From positions 1-64,000 of the forward strand of contig NZ_JAGEKP010000006.1 in assembly GCF_017565305.1 (NCBI RefSeq): 64,000 nucleotides of DNA, read 5' to 3'. The notes beneath the pieces were generated by a model that worked only from the letters and a program-made list of their open reading frames with translations, did not search any database and was not told where the DNA came from. The position numbers and the translations under genes were made by a program. Position 1 is the stretch's first letter. Each line of letters begins with the position of its first letter. This stretch comes from Leifsonia sp. TF02-11 (GTDB taxonomy: Bacteria > Actinomycetota > Actinomycetes > Actinomycetales > Microbacteriaceae). Below, one piece after another: positions 19,748 through 26,945 of the stretch.

Positions 19748-21882
19748 GAGAGCGCCGCCTGAATGGCCGTGATGGCGACCGTGTCGACGATGTCGTCGAC
19801 GGTCGCGCCGCGGGAGAGATCGTTGATCGGCTTGCGGAGGCCTTGCAGCACCGGGCCGATCGCGACCGCGCCCGCGCTCCGCTGCACCGCCTTGTAGGTG
19901 TTGTTGCCGGTGTTGAGGTCGGGGAAGATGAACACCGTCGCGCGTCCGGCGACCTCCGAGCCCGGCATCTTGGCCGCCCCGACGGCGACATCGGCGGCCG
20001 CGTCGTACTGGATCGGGCCGGCGACGGCGAGCTGCGGCTCGCGCTCGCGCACCAGCTCAGTCGCCGTGCGCACCTTGTCGACGTCGGCACCCGCTCCCGA
20101 GTCGCCTGTCGAGTACGACAGCATCGCCACGCGCGGCTCGATCCCGAACTGCTCGGCCGTGCGCGCGGAGGAGACCGCGATGTCGGCCAGCTGCTCGGCC
20201 GTCGGGTCGGGCACGACGGCGCAGTCGCCGTAGACGAGCACCCGGTCGGCCAGCGCCATCAGGAAGACGCTGGACACGACGGACACACCGGGGCGGGTCT
20301 TGATGATCTCGAAGGCGGGCCGGATGGTGTGCGCCGTCGTGTGCGCCGCCCCGGAGACCATGCCGTCGGCGAGGCCGAGGTGCACCATCATCGTGCCGAA
20401 GTAGGAGGCGTCGGTGACGGTGTCGGCGGCCTGGTCGACCGTGATGCCCTTGTGCGTGCGCAGCTTGGCGTACTCGTTCGCGAAGCGCAGTCGCAGCACG
20501 TCGTCGAACGGGCTGAGCACCTCCGCTCTGCTGAGGTCGAGGCCGAGCTCGATCGCCCGCGACCGTACCTCGAACGGCTCGCCGAGGATCGTCAGGCGGG
20601 CGACCCCGCGCGCCAGGAGCGTCGCCGCCGCGCGCAGGATCCTGTCGTCGTCGCCCTCCGGCAGCACGATGTGCTTGTCGGCGGCGCGGGCGCGCTCGAT
20701 GAGGTCGTACTCGAACATGAGCGGCGTCACGACCTGGTGCCGCGACACGTCGAGCAGCGCCAGCAGCCTGTCCGCGTCCACGAACCGCTCGAAGAGCGCA
20801 AGCGCGGTGTCGTACTTGCGCTGCGAGTCGGCGGCCAGCCGGCCGCGGGCGTGCGTGATGCGCACGACGGTCTCGTAGGTGTCCAGGTTGGTCCGCACGA
20901 TCGGCAGCGGCGAGCGCAGGCCCGCGAGCAGGCGCTCGATCGGTTCCGGCAGGTCGAAACCGCCGTTCAGCACGATGCCGGCGATGGACGGGAACGTGCC
21001 GGAGGAGTTCGCCATCAGCACGGCGAGCAGCACCTCGGTGCGGTCGCCCGGCACCACCACGACAGCGCCCTCCACCAGGCGCGGCAGGACGTTGTCCATC
21101 GACATGCCGGCGACGACGACGCCGAGCGCCTCGCGCGCCAGCAGCCCCTCCTCGCCACCGATCAGGGTCGCTCCGGTGACCTCCATGATGGAGCGGATGC
21201 TGGGCGCCACCAGGAAGGCGTCCTCCGGGATCGCCCACACCGGCGGTAGCTCCGGCCCCGACGCGACCGCAGGGCCGGCGCCGGCAACCGCCTCGCCGAC
21301 GGCCGCCACGATCTCGTCGAGGCGCTCGGCGTCGGCCCGGTTGGCGACGACCGCCAGCACGCCGGCGTGCTCCTCGCGCAGCTCGGCGAGGGCGAGCTCG
21401 GCCAGCTGGCGAAGCTCTTCCGGCGAGCGCGGGTCGGCCTGGCCGAGCCGCTCGCCGAAGCCCTGGCCGATGCGGCCGCCCAGCACCAGCAGCACGGGTG
21501 CGCCGAGGTTCGCGGCGATCCTCGCGTTGTAGCCGAGCTCGGTCGGGCTGCCGACATCGGTGTAGTCCGAGCCGAGGATGACCACCGCGTCGCTGCGCGC
21601 CTCCACCGCCCGGAACCGCCGGACGATCTCGCCCAGGGCGGCGTCGGCGTCGGCGTGCACGTCCTCATAGGTGACGCCGATGGCCTCCTCGTAGCTGAGG
21701 TCGGTGCTCACCCGGTCGAGCAGGAGCTCCAGCACGTAGTCGCGTTCGACGGCCGACCGCGCGATCGGCCGGAACACGGCGACGCGGCCGACCGAGTGCC
21801 GCAGCGATTCGAGCACGCCGAGGGCGACGGTGGACTTGCCGGTGTGCCCCTCCGCGGAGGTGATGTAGAGCGAACGGGCCAC
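19744..21882 (-). CDS. pta: Phosphate acetyltransferase
   Basis: This 712-aa enzyme converts acetyl-CoA and phosphate to acetyl phosphate. It is the long three-domain type: an N-terminal BioD-like P-loop domain (SAEGHTGKST at about 9-18), a middle DRTGG domain and the catalytic PTA_PTB domain from about residue 385, with PEGDDDRILRAA, GMVSGAAHTTAHTIRPAF and FPDLNTGNNTYKAVQR. The GTG start at 21882 lies 2 bp after the DUF1254 stop and the end overlaps ackA, so the three genes form one operon. Confidence 0.96.
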   Translation of the reverse strand: MARSLYITSAEGHTGKSTVALGVLESLRHSVGRVAVFRPIARSAVERDYVLELLLDRVSTDLSYEEAIGVTYEDVHADADAALGEIVRRFRAVEARSDAVVILGSDYTDVGSPTELGYNARIAANLGAPVLLVLGGRIGQGFGERLGQADPRSPEELRQLAELALAELREEHAGVLAVVANRADAERLDEIVAAVGEAVAGAGPAVASGPELPPVWAIPEDAFLVAPSIRSIMEVTGATLIGGEEGLLAREALGVVVAGMSMDNVLPRLVEGAVVVVPGDRTEVLLAVLMANSSGTFPSIAGIVLNGGFDLPEPIERLLAGLRSPLPIVRTNLDTYETVVRITHARGRLAADSQRKYDTALALFERFVDADRLLALLDVSRHQVVTPLMFEYDLIERARAADKHIVLPEGDDDRILRAAATLLARGVARLTILGEPFEVRSRAIELGLDLSRAEVLSPFDDVLRLRFANEYAKLRTHKGITVDQAADTVTDASYFGTMMVHLGLADGMVSGAAHTTAHTIRPAFEIIKTRPGVSVVSSVFLMALADRVLVYGDCAVVPDPTAEQLADIAVSSARTAEQFGIEPRVAMLSYSTGDSGAGADVDKVRTATELVREREPQLAVAGPIQYDAAADVAVGAAKMPGSEVAGRATVFIFPDLNTGNNTYKAVQRSAGAVAIGPVLQGLRKPINDLSRGATVDDIVDTVAITAIQAALS

Positions 21883-21884
21883 GG

Positions 21885-23315
21885 TCAGCGGGTCTCCTCG
21901 TCGATCGGCGGTGTGGTGTCTTCGGGGTCGTCGGAGCTGCGCGGGTCTTCGGTCGCGACCCGCACGATCGGCGAGAGCCGGTAGCTGCCGTCGAGCACGG
22001 CCGGACCGGGCGAGTACAGCCGAAGCAGCGGCCGGAACGTGCCGTGCGGGGCGGGAAGCCAGTTGGCCGCAGCGGTGTCGTCGGTCGGGCGCGCGGCGCT
22101 CATCGTGATCGTGAGGCCGCCGTCGGCGTCGTACACGATCCCCGAGGTGCGGTCGCCCAGCGAGTAGCGCCCGATCGCGTTGTCGACGAGGTAGTACTGC
22201 GGGAGGTCGTACATCGTGACCGACCAGAAAGCGCCGACCGGAGGGGTGGGCTGCAGCCGCAGGCGGTACTCGTGCTCACCGGTGAGGGCCTCCCCGTCCG
22301 CGTCGACGTAGGTCGGGAAGTACGCGGCTTCGTAGCCGTGGTTGCCCCAGAGGCCACCGAGCGCCGCCGCCGCGCGGTGCGCGTACCGGGTCGTCGGGTC
22401 GGTCAGCTTCCAGGCTGGGCTGTCGAGGGCGCCCACCTCGAAGAAGTCGACGTTGTAGTCGAAGACGTGGAGGTTGACCTGCCAGCCGTCGACGAGCGGG
22501 ATGGCGGTGTGCAGTGAGGACTCCAGCGCCTGCTTGCCGACGGCGTAGCCCTCCTCGAGCGCCGCGCGCACCTCCGCGGGAAGCCCGCCGACCGGCGTCG
22601 TGCCGGTGAGGCCGAGCGGCTCGTAGGTCGCGAGCGTGCGCCCGTCGTGCTCGGCGGGCGGGAAGGCCTGCGACCACACGCGCATCCGCTCGAAGAAGGT
22701 GAGCGCCTCGCTCGGGCTCGGCGCGACCTCCGGGACCCCGGCAGCGGGCGCAAGCGACTCGCGGGTCGGCGTCAGCGTCAGCGCGTCCTGCAGGGCGTGC
22801 ACGGCGGGGAGGTCGTCCTCCCCCGAGACGGCCCAGCGACCGACGATGGTGCCGATCCGGGTGGGGAACCGGACAACGGTCGCGCCGACTTCGCTTTCAC
22901 CGTGGTGGGGGCCACCGGCCTCCCACTCCGGGGGAACCAGCAGGAAGCGGCCGGCGTCGGAGCCGGTCGCGCGCGTGCCGACATAGGCGAAGTTGTTCGT
23001 CCACGCGTCGATGAACTGCAGCACGTAGTAGCGGTCGCCGACGGCGGGCACCTCGAGCAGCAGCGGCCCGACGCCCAGGTCGAGCTGCGCGATGGAGTAG
23101 ACGGTGTCGTTGTTGACCGACACGAACTCGGTCTCCGGGCCGGCGAGCGTGCGGGCGTGACCGAATGCGTTGTACGGTGTCGGCGGCACGGCCCCGAGCC
23201 CGTCGCGCGTAAACCGGTCGACCTGCTCGAGATCGAACACGAGCGGGAAGCCGACGACATACGCCTCGGACGCCAGCTCGGCGATCCCGTGCTCCACGGA
23301 TACCTGCTCGGTCAT
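21885..23315 (-). CDS. DUF1254/DUF1214 domain protein
   Basis: This 476-aa protein has an N-terminal DUF1254-type region (about 10-140, with AYVVGFPLVFDL and VSVNNDTVYSIAQLDL) and a C-terminal DUF1214-type region (about 330-440, with FWSVTMYDLPQYYLVDN and PLLRLYSPG). I see no signal peptide or membrane helix, although many relatives are exported. The biochemical role of the family is unknown to me. It is the first gene before pta-ackA with only 2 bp between, an unusual partner that hints at a link to acetyl-phosphate metabolism. The ATG at 23315 has GAGGTG about 6 nt upstream. Confidence 0.8.
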   Translation of the reverse strand: MTEQVSVEHGIAELASEAYVVGFPLVFDLEQVDRFTRDGLGAVPPTPYNAFGHARTLAGPETEFVSVNNDTVYSIAQLDLGVGPLLLEVPAVGDRYYVLQFIDAWTNNFAYVGTRATGSDAGRFLLVPPEWEAGGPHHGESEVGATVVRFPTRIGTIVGRWAVSGEDDLPAVHALQDALTLTPTRESLAPAAGVPEVAPSPSEALTFFERMRVWSQAFPPAEHDGRTLATYEPLGLTGTTPVGGLPAEVRAALEEGYAVGKQALESSLHTAIPLVDGWQVNLHVFDYNVDFFEVGALDSPAWKLTDPTTRYAHRAAAALGGLWGNHGYEAAYFPTYVDADGEALTGEHEYRLRLQPTPPVGAFWSVTMYDLPQYYLVDNAIGRYSLGDRTSGIVYDADGGLTITMSAARPTDDTAAANWLPAPHGTFRPLLRLYSPGPAVLDGSYRLSPIVRVATEDPRSSDDPEDTTPPIDEETR

Positions 23316-23343
23316 GCGCGCACCTCGACTCGTCGGAGTGTCA

Positions 23344-23360
23344 TTCTACAAAGCGTAGAA
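23344..23360 (-). promoter_or_regulatory. Inverted repeat over the DUF1254-pta-ackA promoter
   Basis: TTCTAC at 23344-23349 and GTAGAA at 23355-23360 form a 6-bp inverted repeat. On the minus strand one arm contains the -10-like TAGAAT (23348-23343), so a repressor bound here would block the promoter. No clear -35 box is visible and the regulator is unknown. Confidence 0.4.
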
Positions 23361-23460
23361 CAGTCTGGAGGGTGATGGGAAGCTGCTGTGCTGCCCACAC
23401 TCTACGCGGCGCGACCCATCCTCTCCTGAACACGGACCACGGCACCCCGGACACGAAAAA

Positions 23461-23548
23461 GACCCCCCACGCACCCGCCAGAGCCCGGTTACCCTTGCTG
23501 CGTTTCCGCCCTGGGGGAGTTGGCCTGGATGGCGCCACGTGGGGAGCC
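23461..23548 (-). ncRNA. ffs: Signal recognition particle RNA, small bacterial (4.5S) type
   Basis: The minus strand carries the conserved SRP apical loop CAGGGCGGAAACGCAGCAAG, which binds Ffh, followed by GGTAACCGGGCTC. The ends pair (GGCTCCCCACG with CGTGGGGGGTC). TAGACT at 23561-23556 gives a -10 that sets the 5' end near 23548. The 3' end runs into GGGTCTTTTT, an intrinsic terminator. The RNA scaffolds the SRP for co-translational membrane targeting. End positions are good to a few bases. Confidence 0.88.
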
Positions 23549-23650
23549 GCGAACCAGTCTAGCGGGTCCGTCTGGGAGGCCGTGCACAACGGCACCTCCG
23601 GCGTCCGCTAAGATATTGTGAGCCGTCGCCCGCAAGGCGAAGGCAACCCA

Positions 23651-23738
23651 GGAGAATTCGCCTAGTGGCCTATGGCGCACGCTTGGAAAGCGTGTTGGGT
23701 GCAAGCCCTCGGGGGTTCGAATCCCCCATTCTCCGCCA
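23651..23738 (+). tRNA. tRNA-Ser (anticodon GGA)
   Basis: The 88-nt gene folds as a class II tRNA. The acceptor GGAGAAT pairs with ATTCTCC, the anticodon stem is ACGCT-TTGGAAA-AGCGT with anticodon GGA, a variable arm follows, the T-arm is GGGGGTTCGAATCCCCC, and CCA is encoded (23736-23738). A -10-like TAAGAT lies at 23609-23614. It is divergent from ffs and convergent with the DMT exporter. A related 3' half lies 2.4 kb downstream. Confidence 0.97.
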
Positions 23739-23787
23739 GTTTTCCAGAGGCGCCGCGGGATCCCGCAGGGCGGATTATCAACCCCTG

Positions 23788-24708
23788 CTACTCCGCCGCC
23801 ACCGGCACGCGCTTCTCCTCCACCGCCCCCGCCCGGCGACCGCGCAGCTCGCTGACGAGCACGCCGGCCACCACGAGGACGGCGCCGACGATCGTGGTCA
23901 GTGGCATGCGGTCGCCCGCCAGCCGCCCGACGATGCCGCCCCAGACCGGTTCGCCCGAGTAGATGATCGTCGCGCGGGTGGGAGAGACGTGCCGCTGCGC
24001 CCAGTTCATGGTGAGCTGGATCAGGCAGCTCGCGATGCCGAGTGCCAGTGCGGGGATCAGCCAGTCCCACGAGGGCGCGGGCGCTGCCTCGCCGGTGAGG
24101 GGCATCGCGACGAAACCGATCACGCCGGCGGCGAGAAGCTGCACGATCGTCACACCTCGGGCGTCGACACGGGAGGCGAACGCACTGATCAGGATGATCT
24201 CCGCCGCGATCGGCACGGTGCTCACCAGGGTCGCGATCTCGCCGGGACCGAGTCCGACGGTGAACGCCGAAGGCCCGGCGATGAACAGCAGCCCGATGAA
24301 CGCGAAGCCGACACCCACGAGAGTCATGCGCCGCGGCGGCCGACGCAGCACCAGCCATTGCAGCAGCGGAACCAGAGGAACGTAGAACGCGGTGATGAAT
24401 GCGGACGTGCTGCTCGGGATCGTCGCCAGCCCAGCGGTCTGGAGTCCGTAACCGAGGGCGATCGCCGCCCCGATGGCCGCGCCCGCGCCGAGCTCGCGCC
24501 ACCGGATGCGCACAAGCGAGCGGTGGAACACCGCCACGCTCACCAGCCCGGCCATGGCGAACCGCACCCCGACGAAGAACCAGGGACCGGTGTGCGCCAT
24601 CGCCAGGTGGACGACCAGGAACGTGGTCCCCCACAGCGCCGTGATCGCGATCAACGCGAGCTCATACCGGCTCACGGAGAACCGGACACGACTCCCGATG
24701 TGCAACAT
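23788..24708 (-). CDS. DMT/EamA family transporter
   Basis: This 306-aa inner-membrane protein has about ten hydrophobic segments arranged as two EamA repeats (about 12-145 and 160-290, with ALWGTTFLVVHLAMAHT and GEPVWGGIVGRLAG near the repeat ends). Members of this drug/metabolite superfamily usually export amino acids or small metabolites; the substrate is unknown. I use the ATG at 24708, which has AGGA 8 nt upstream and yields a normal length; the open frame upstream runs through the operators and the divergent regulator gene. The XRE/cupin gene on the other strand is the likely regulator. Confidence 0.85.
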   Translation of the reverse strand: MLHIGSRVRFSVSRYELALIAITALWGTTFLVVHLAMAHTGPWFFVGVRFAMAGLVSVAVFHRSLVRIRWRELGAGAAIGAAIALGYGLQTAGLATIPSSTSAFITAFYVPLVPLLQWLVLRRPPRRMTLVGVGFAFIGLLFIAGPSAFTVGLGPGEIATLVSTVPIAAEIILISAFASRVDARGVTIVQLLAAGVIGFVAMPLTGEAAPAPSWDWLIPALALGIASCLIQLTMNWAQRHVSPTRATIIYSGEPVWGGIVGRLAGDRMPLTTIVGAVLVVAGVLVSELRGRRAGAVEEKRVPVAAE

Positions 24709-24741
24709 AATGCACATCCTATGGTGCAGAATAATGCACAT
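24697..24741. promoter_or_regulatory. Tandem operators between the exporter and its regulator
   Basis: Two palindromes lie 24 bp apart: GATGTGCA-N6-TGCACATC at 24697-24718, which is perfect, and ATGGTGCA-N6-TGCACAT at 24721-24741, with one mismatch. Each is about 20 bp, shares an ATAA centre and covers -10-like elements of both divergent genes (TATGGT at 24720-24725 for the plus strand). Repression of both genes by the XRE protein is inferred. Confidence 0.6.
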
Positions 24742-25309
24742 GCAACCCGGCGACACCAGCGTGCTGACCCATCTCGGGGACAGCCTCCGCCGCCTGCGCC
24801 GCGACCGCTCGATGAGCCAGGAGGCGCTCGCGAACGCATCGGGGATCAGCCGCCGCACCATCATCAACCTGGAGGCCGGCGAGACGAACGTCAGCCTCGT
24901 CGCCCTCGACCGGCTCGCCGGCGCGCTCGGCGCGACCTTCACCGACCTCGTCGTGGCCCACACAGGTTCTGAAGAGCACGCCGCCCCGGCGGAGCTCGAC
25001 GTCGCGGTGTGGCGCGGCACCGACACCACGAGCATCGGCCGGCTCGTGGGCGCCGTCGCCGCCCGCTCGGAGGTACAGGTGCTGAGTTGGCGACTCGCGC
25101 CGGGCGAGTGCTACGACGCCGACCCCGACCCAGCCGGATGGCACGAGATCGTCGTCGTCGTTGCAGGCGCGGTGCGGTTGCGCCTCGGCGCGGGCGGTGC
25201 CGTTCTCCTCCGCCAGGGCGACCACACCGTCTTCTCGAGCGCCCAGCCCTACAGCTACGAGGCAGACGGCACGCTGGCGGCCTCGTTCCTCCGCATCGTC
25301 ACGTCCTGA
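24734..25309 (+). CDS. XRE-family regulator with C-terminal cupin domain
   Basis: This 191-aa DNA-binding protein has an HTH_3 domain at about residues 14-70 (LRRLRRDRSMSQEALANASG, then SRRTIINLEAG) and a small cupin at about 110-190 (WRLAPGECYDADPDPAGWHEI and RQGDHTVFSS). Proteins of this layout sense a small ligand and control neighbouring exporters or catabolic genes. It is divergent from the DMT exporter, and its first codon lies inside the second of two palindromic operators, so it probably represses itself and the exporter. TATGGT 8 nt upstream and no ribosome-binding site suggest a leaderless start; ATG at 24740 is an alternative. Confidence 0.87.
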   Translation: MHMQPGDTSVLTHLGDSLRRLRRDRSMSQEALANASGISRRTIINLEAGETNVSLVALDRLAGALGATFTDLVVAHTGSEEHAAPAELDVAVWRGTDTTSIGRLVGAVAARSEVQVLSWRLAPGECYDADPDPAGWHEIVVVVAGAVRLRLGAGGAVLLRQGDHTVFSSAQPYSYEADGTLAASFLRIVTS

Positions 25310-25367
25310 CCGCACTGCGTGCGCTTCGGCTCTACCCGGAACCGACAGCGGGTGCTTTACTTCACGC

Positions 25368-25895
25368 ATGCCAACCGCTCCTGTTTTCGACGGAGGCGCG
25401 CTCGTAGCCGAGTTGGACGCCCACCGGGCCGAGCTCGGGTTGCGCTGGCCGGCTGTGGCGGAGGAGTTGACCGAGCAGTCGGGCCGGCTGAGAGCCGCGC
25501 TGAATGACAATGCCGTGTGCCCGGGTGCGCTCGTGCGCACGGTGAGACGCGGCTCGATGTCGTGCCAGTACGCGCTGATGCTGCTGCAATGGTTGGGGCG
25601 GTCACCCGAGGATTTCCTGTTCGGACAGAGCCGATCAGTCGGAGACACACGCCTGCCTGCCGTCGGGACCGATGCGCGTCTGCGGTGGGATCTACCGGCG
25701 CTCTACGACGCCGTCAACGAGCAGCGGCGTGACCGCGGGCTCACCTGGGCAGGCCTGGCCGAGCAGCAGGGATGCACCCCGAGCCGCCTGACGAACCTGC
25801 GTACCGCGCGCCTCGCGGACATGGACCTCACCATGCGGCTCACGCAATGGCTGGGCAGGCCCGCGGCGGATTTCGTGCATCCCGCCACCTGGTGA
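25368..25895 (+). CDS. Protein of two tandem HTH-like repeats
   Basis: This 175-aa soluble protein is an internal duplication. Residues about 12-85 and 105-172 both contain a helical HTH-like unit (RWPAVAEELTEQSGRL; TWAGLAEQQGCTPSRL) and both end in the same phrase (LLQWLGRSPEDFLFG; LTQWLGRPAADFVHP). The units resemble Cro/XRE DNA-binding folds but I recognise no named family. The start is the ATG at 25368, with TTTACT 6 nt upstream and no ribosome-binding site, which suggests a leaderless mRNA. It lies between the XRE regulator and a tRNA remnant. Confidence 0.65.
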   Translation: MPTAPVFDGGALVAELDAHRAELGLRWPAVAEELTEQSGRLRAALNDNAVCPGALVRTVRRGSMSCQYALMLLQWLGRSPEDFLFGQSRSVGDTRLPAVGTDARLRWDLPALYDAVNEQRRDRGLTWAGLAEQQGCTPSRLTNLRTARLADMDLTMRLTQWLGRPAADFVHPATW

Positions 25896-26135
25896 AGACG
25901 CGCCTCGCGAAGCAGCCGATCCGCCCGCCGGCGCTCGCGTCGGTCAGCTCGCGTCTCCCGAGCGAATGAATCGCCAGAGGGCGACGAAAGTACTGAAATC
26001 CGTTGCGCTGGGCACCGTGGGCGACTACGAGCACAGGCGGCTGCAAGCACAGGGTGCTTGCGAGATCTCGGGTTCGCGGTCTGCGCCGGAAGCCTCCGAG
26101 CCGGGTGATCGTCCGGCTTGCCGCGATCTCGGCGA
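25896..26135. other. Non-coding stretch before the tRNA remnant
   Basis: I see no gene in these 240 bp. The sequence contains a short repeat CTGCAAGCACAGGGTGCTTG near 26040-26060, in which CAAGCAC and GTGCTTG form a 7-bp hairpin. It is a plausible junction region between foreign DNA and the displaced tRNA 3' half. Confidence 0.3.
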
Positions 26136-26192
26136 ACTGGAAAGCGTGTCGTGTGCAACCCCTTCGGGAGTTCGAATCCCCGGTCTCCGCCA
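26136..26192 (+). pseudogene. 3'-half remnant of a tRNA-Ser gene
   Basis: From TGGAAAGCGTGT onward the sequence parallels the intact tRNA-Ser at 23651, including GTGCAA, GTTCGAATCCCC and TCTCCGCCA with encoded CCA. Homology starts at the anticodon loop; the D-arm and acceptor 5' half are absent. Two T-stem pairs are broken (A-C and G-G), so it cannot be a working tRNA. This shape is what remains when an integrative element inserts at a tRNA and displaces the original 3' half. Confidence 0.7.
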
Positions 26193-26205
26193 TCTTCCTC
26201 GATGA

Positions 26206-26251
26206 CGAAGGCCCCGAGATCCGCATGATTACGCGGAAGTCGGGGCCTTCG
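26206..26251 (+). terminator. Terminator behind the tRNA remnant
   Basis: CGAAGGCCCCGA at 26206-26217 pairs perfectly with 26240-26251, with an inner CCGC/GCGG stem in the loop. It is followed by CTATTTCTT. It probably terminated the ancestral tRNA-Ser gene and now faces the end of the small secreted-protein gene on the other strand. Confidence 0.7.
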
Positions 26252-26289
26252 CTATTTCTTCGATCGGCGATTCAGCTGCCCGTGCGCGC

Positions 26290-26646
26290 TCAGTAGCTGT
26301 AGCAGAACCAGGTGTAGGGGTTGTGGTAGTCGGCGTACGCGGCGTGCACCCTACCCTTGTACTGCGGGTATTGCTGGAGGCACGCCTGCTCGGCATAGAA
26401 GCCCCGGTCTCCTGACGGTGTTGCGCACCACCACCCGTAGACCGTGTTGTACCGGACTACGGCGTTAGCGGTTGAGCCGTAGTGCGCTCGGCAGTATGTC
26501 TGCACGCTTATCCCGCCGACGATTGTGCCGGCTTGAGCTGGCGGTCCGATGAGCGCCACGCCTCCGAGCACGAGAGCCGCTGCGACGATAGCCGCCTTGA
26601 CGCGGACTTTCCTCCAGGCCGGTGGTGTCGTTTCCGTTTGAGTCAT
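26290..26646 (-). CDS. Small secreted cysteine-containing protein
   Basis: This 118-aa protein has a clear signal peptide (RKVRVKAAIVAAALVLGGVA, cleavage near PAQAG at about residue 40). The mature part of about 78 residues is rich in Tyr and has four cysteines in YCRAHYG, WWCATPSG, ACLQQYP and WFCYSY, suggesting two disulfides. The two halves look like a repeat of Cys...YG...GW.C and ACxQxYP...PY.W.CY. I do not recognise a functional family. The ATG at 26646 has GGAGGG 9 nt upstream. It sits just beyond the tRNA remnant. Confidence 0.7.
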   Translation of the reverse strand: MTQTETTPPAWRKVRVKAAIVAAALVLGGVALIGPPAQAGTIVGGISVQTYCRAHYGSTANAVVRYNTVYGWWCATPSGDRGFYAEQACLQQYPQYKGRVHAAYADYHNPYTWFCYSY

Positions 26647-26945
26647 TGTCTATTTCCCTCCATGGCTTCGTTCCTGTGGGACCGCGTTCACGCCGCCTCG
26701 ACCGCGCAAGCGCGGGTCGAATCACCGTGTTCTGAGCCGCGGCTGTCGTTCGGGGTGTTGATCGAGCAGAGGATGGTGGTGGCGTCGTCGGCACCTGAAG
26801 GAGATACCTCCCAATCCTGCGTTCACGTGCCGACACGTCCACTGTGCCGTGTCCCGCTTTTGGTGGACATAGTCTCCGCAGCCGGAGGCCGCTTCTTGTT
26901 CCACGCGGCTACAGGTAGCCAATCGACGGCCAGGCCGGGATCATC
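26647..26945. other. Intergenic region between divergent genes
   Basis: About 300 bp separate the secreted-protein gene (minus) and the NrdR-like gene (plus). Short frames here have no family similarity or plausible starts. Promoters of both genes must lie here, but I cannot pick convincing -35/-10 pairs. Base composition is slightly less GC-rich than the core genome. Confidence 0.3.

Noticed and set aside
23739-26135. A complete integrative element
   Set aside because: No integrase, recombinase or relaxase gene is present and the tRNA 3' halves are not identical, so only a remnant can be claimed.
26136-26192. A functional second tRNA-Ser
   Set aside because: The 5' half is missing and the T-stem has two mismatches.
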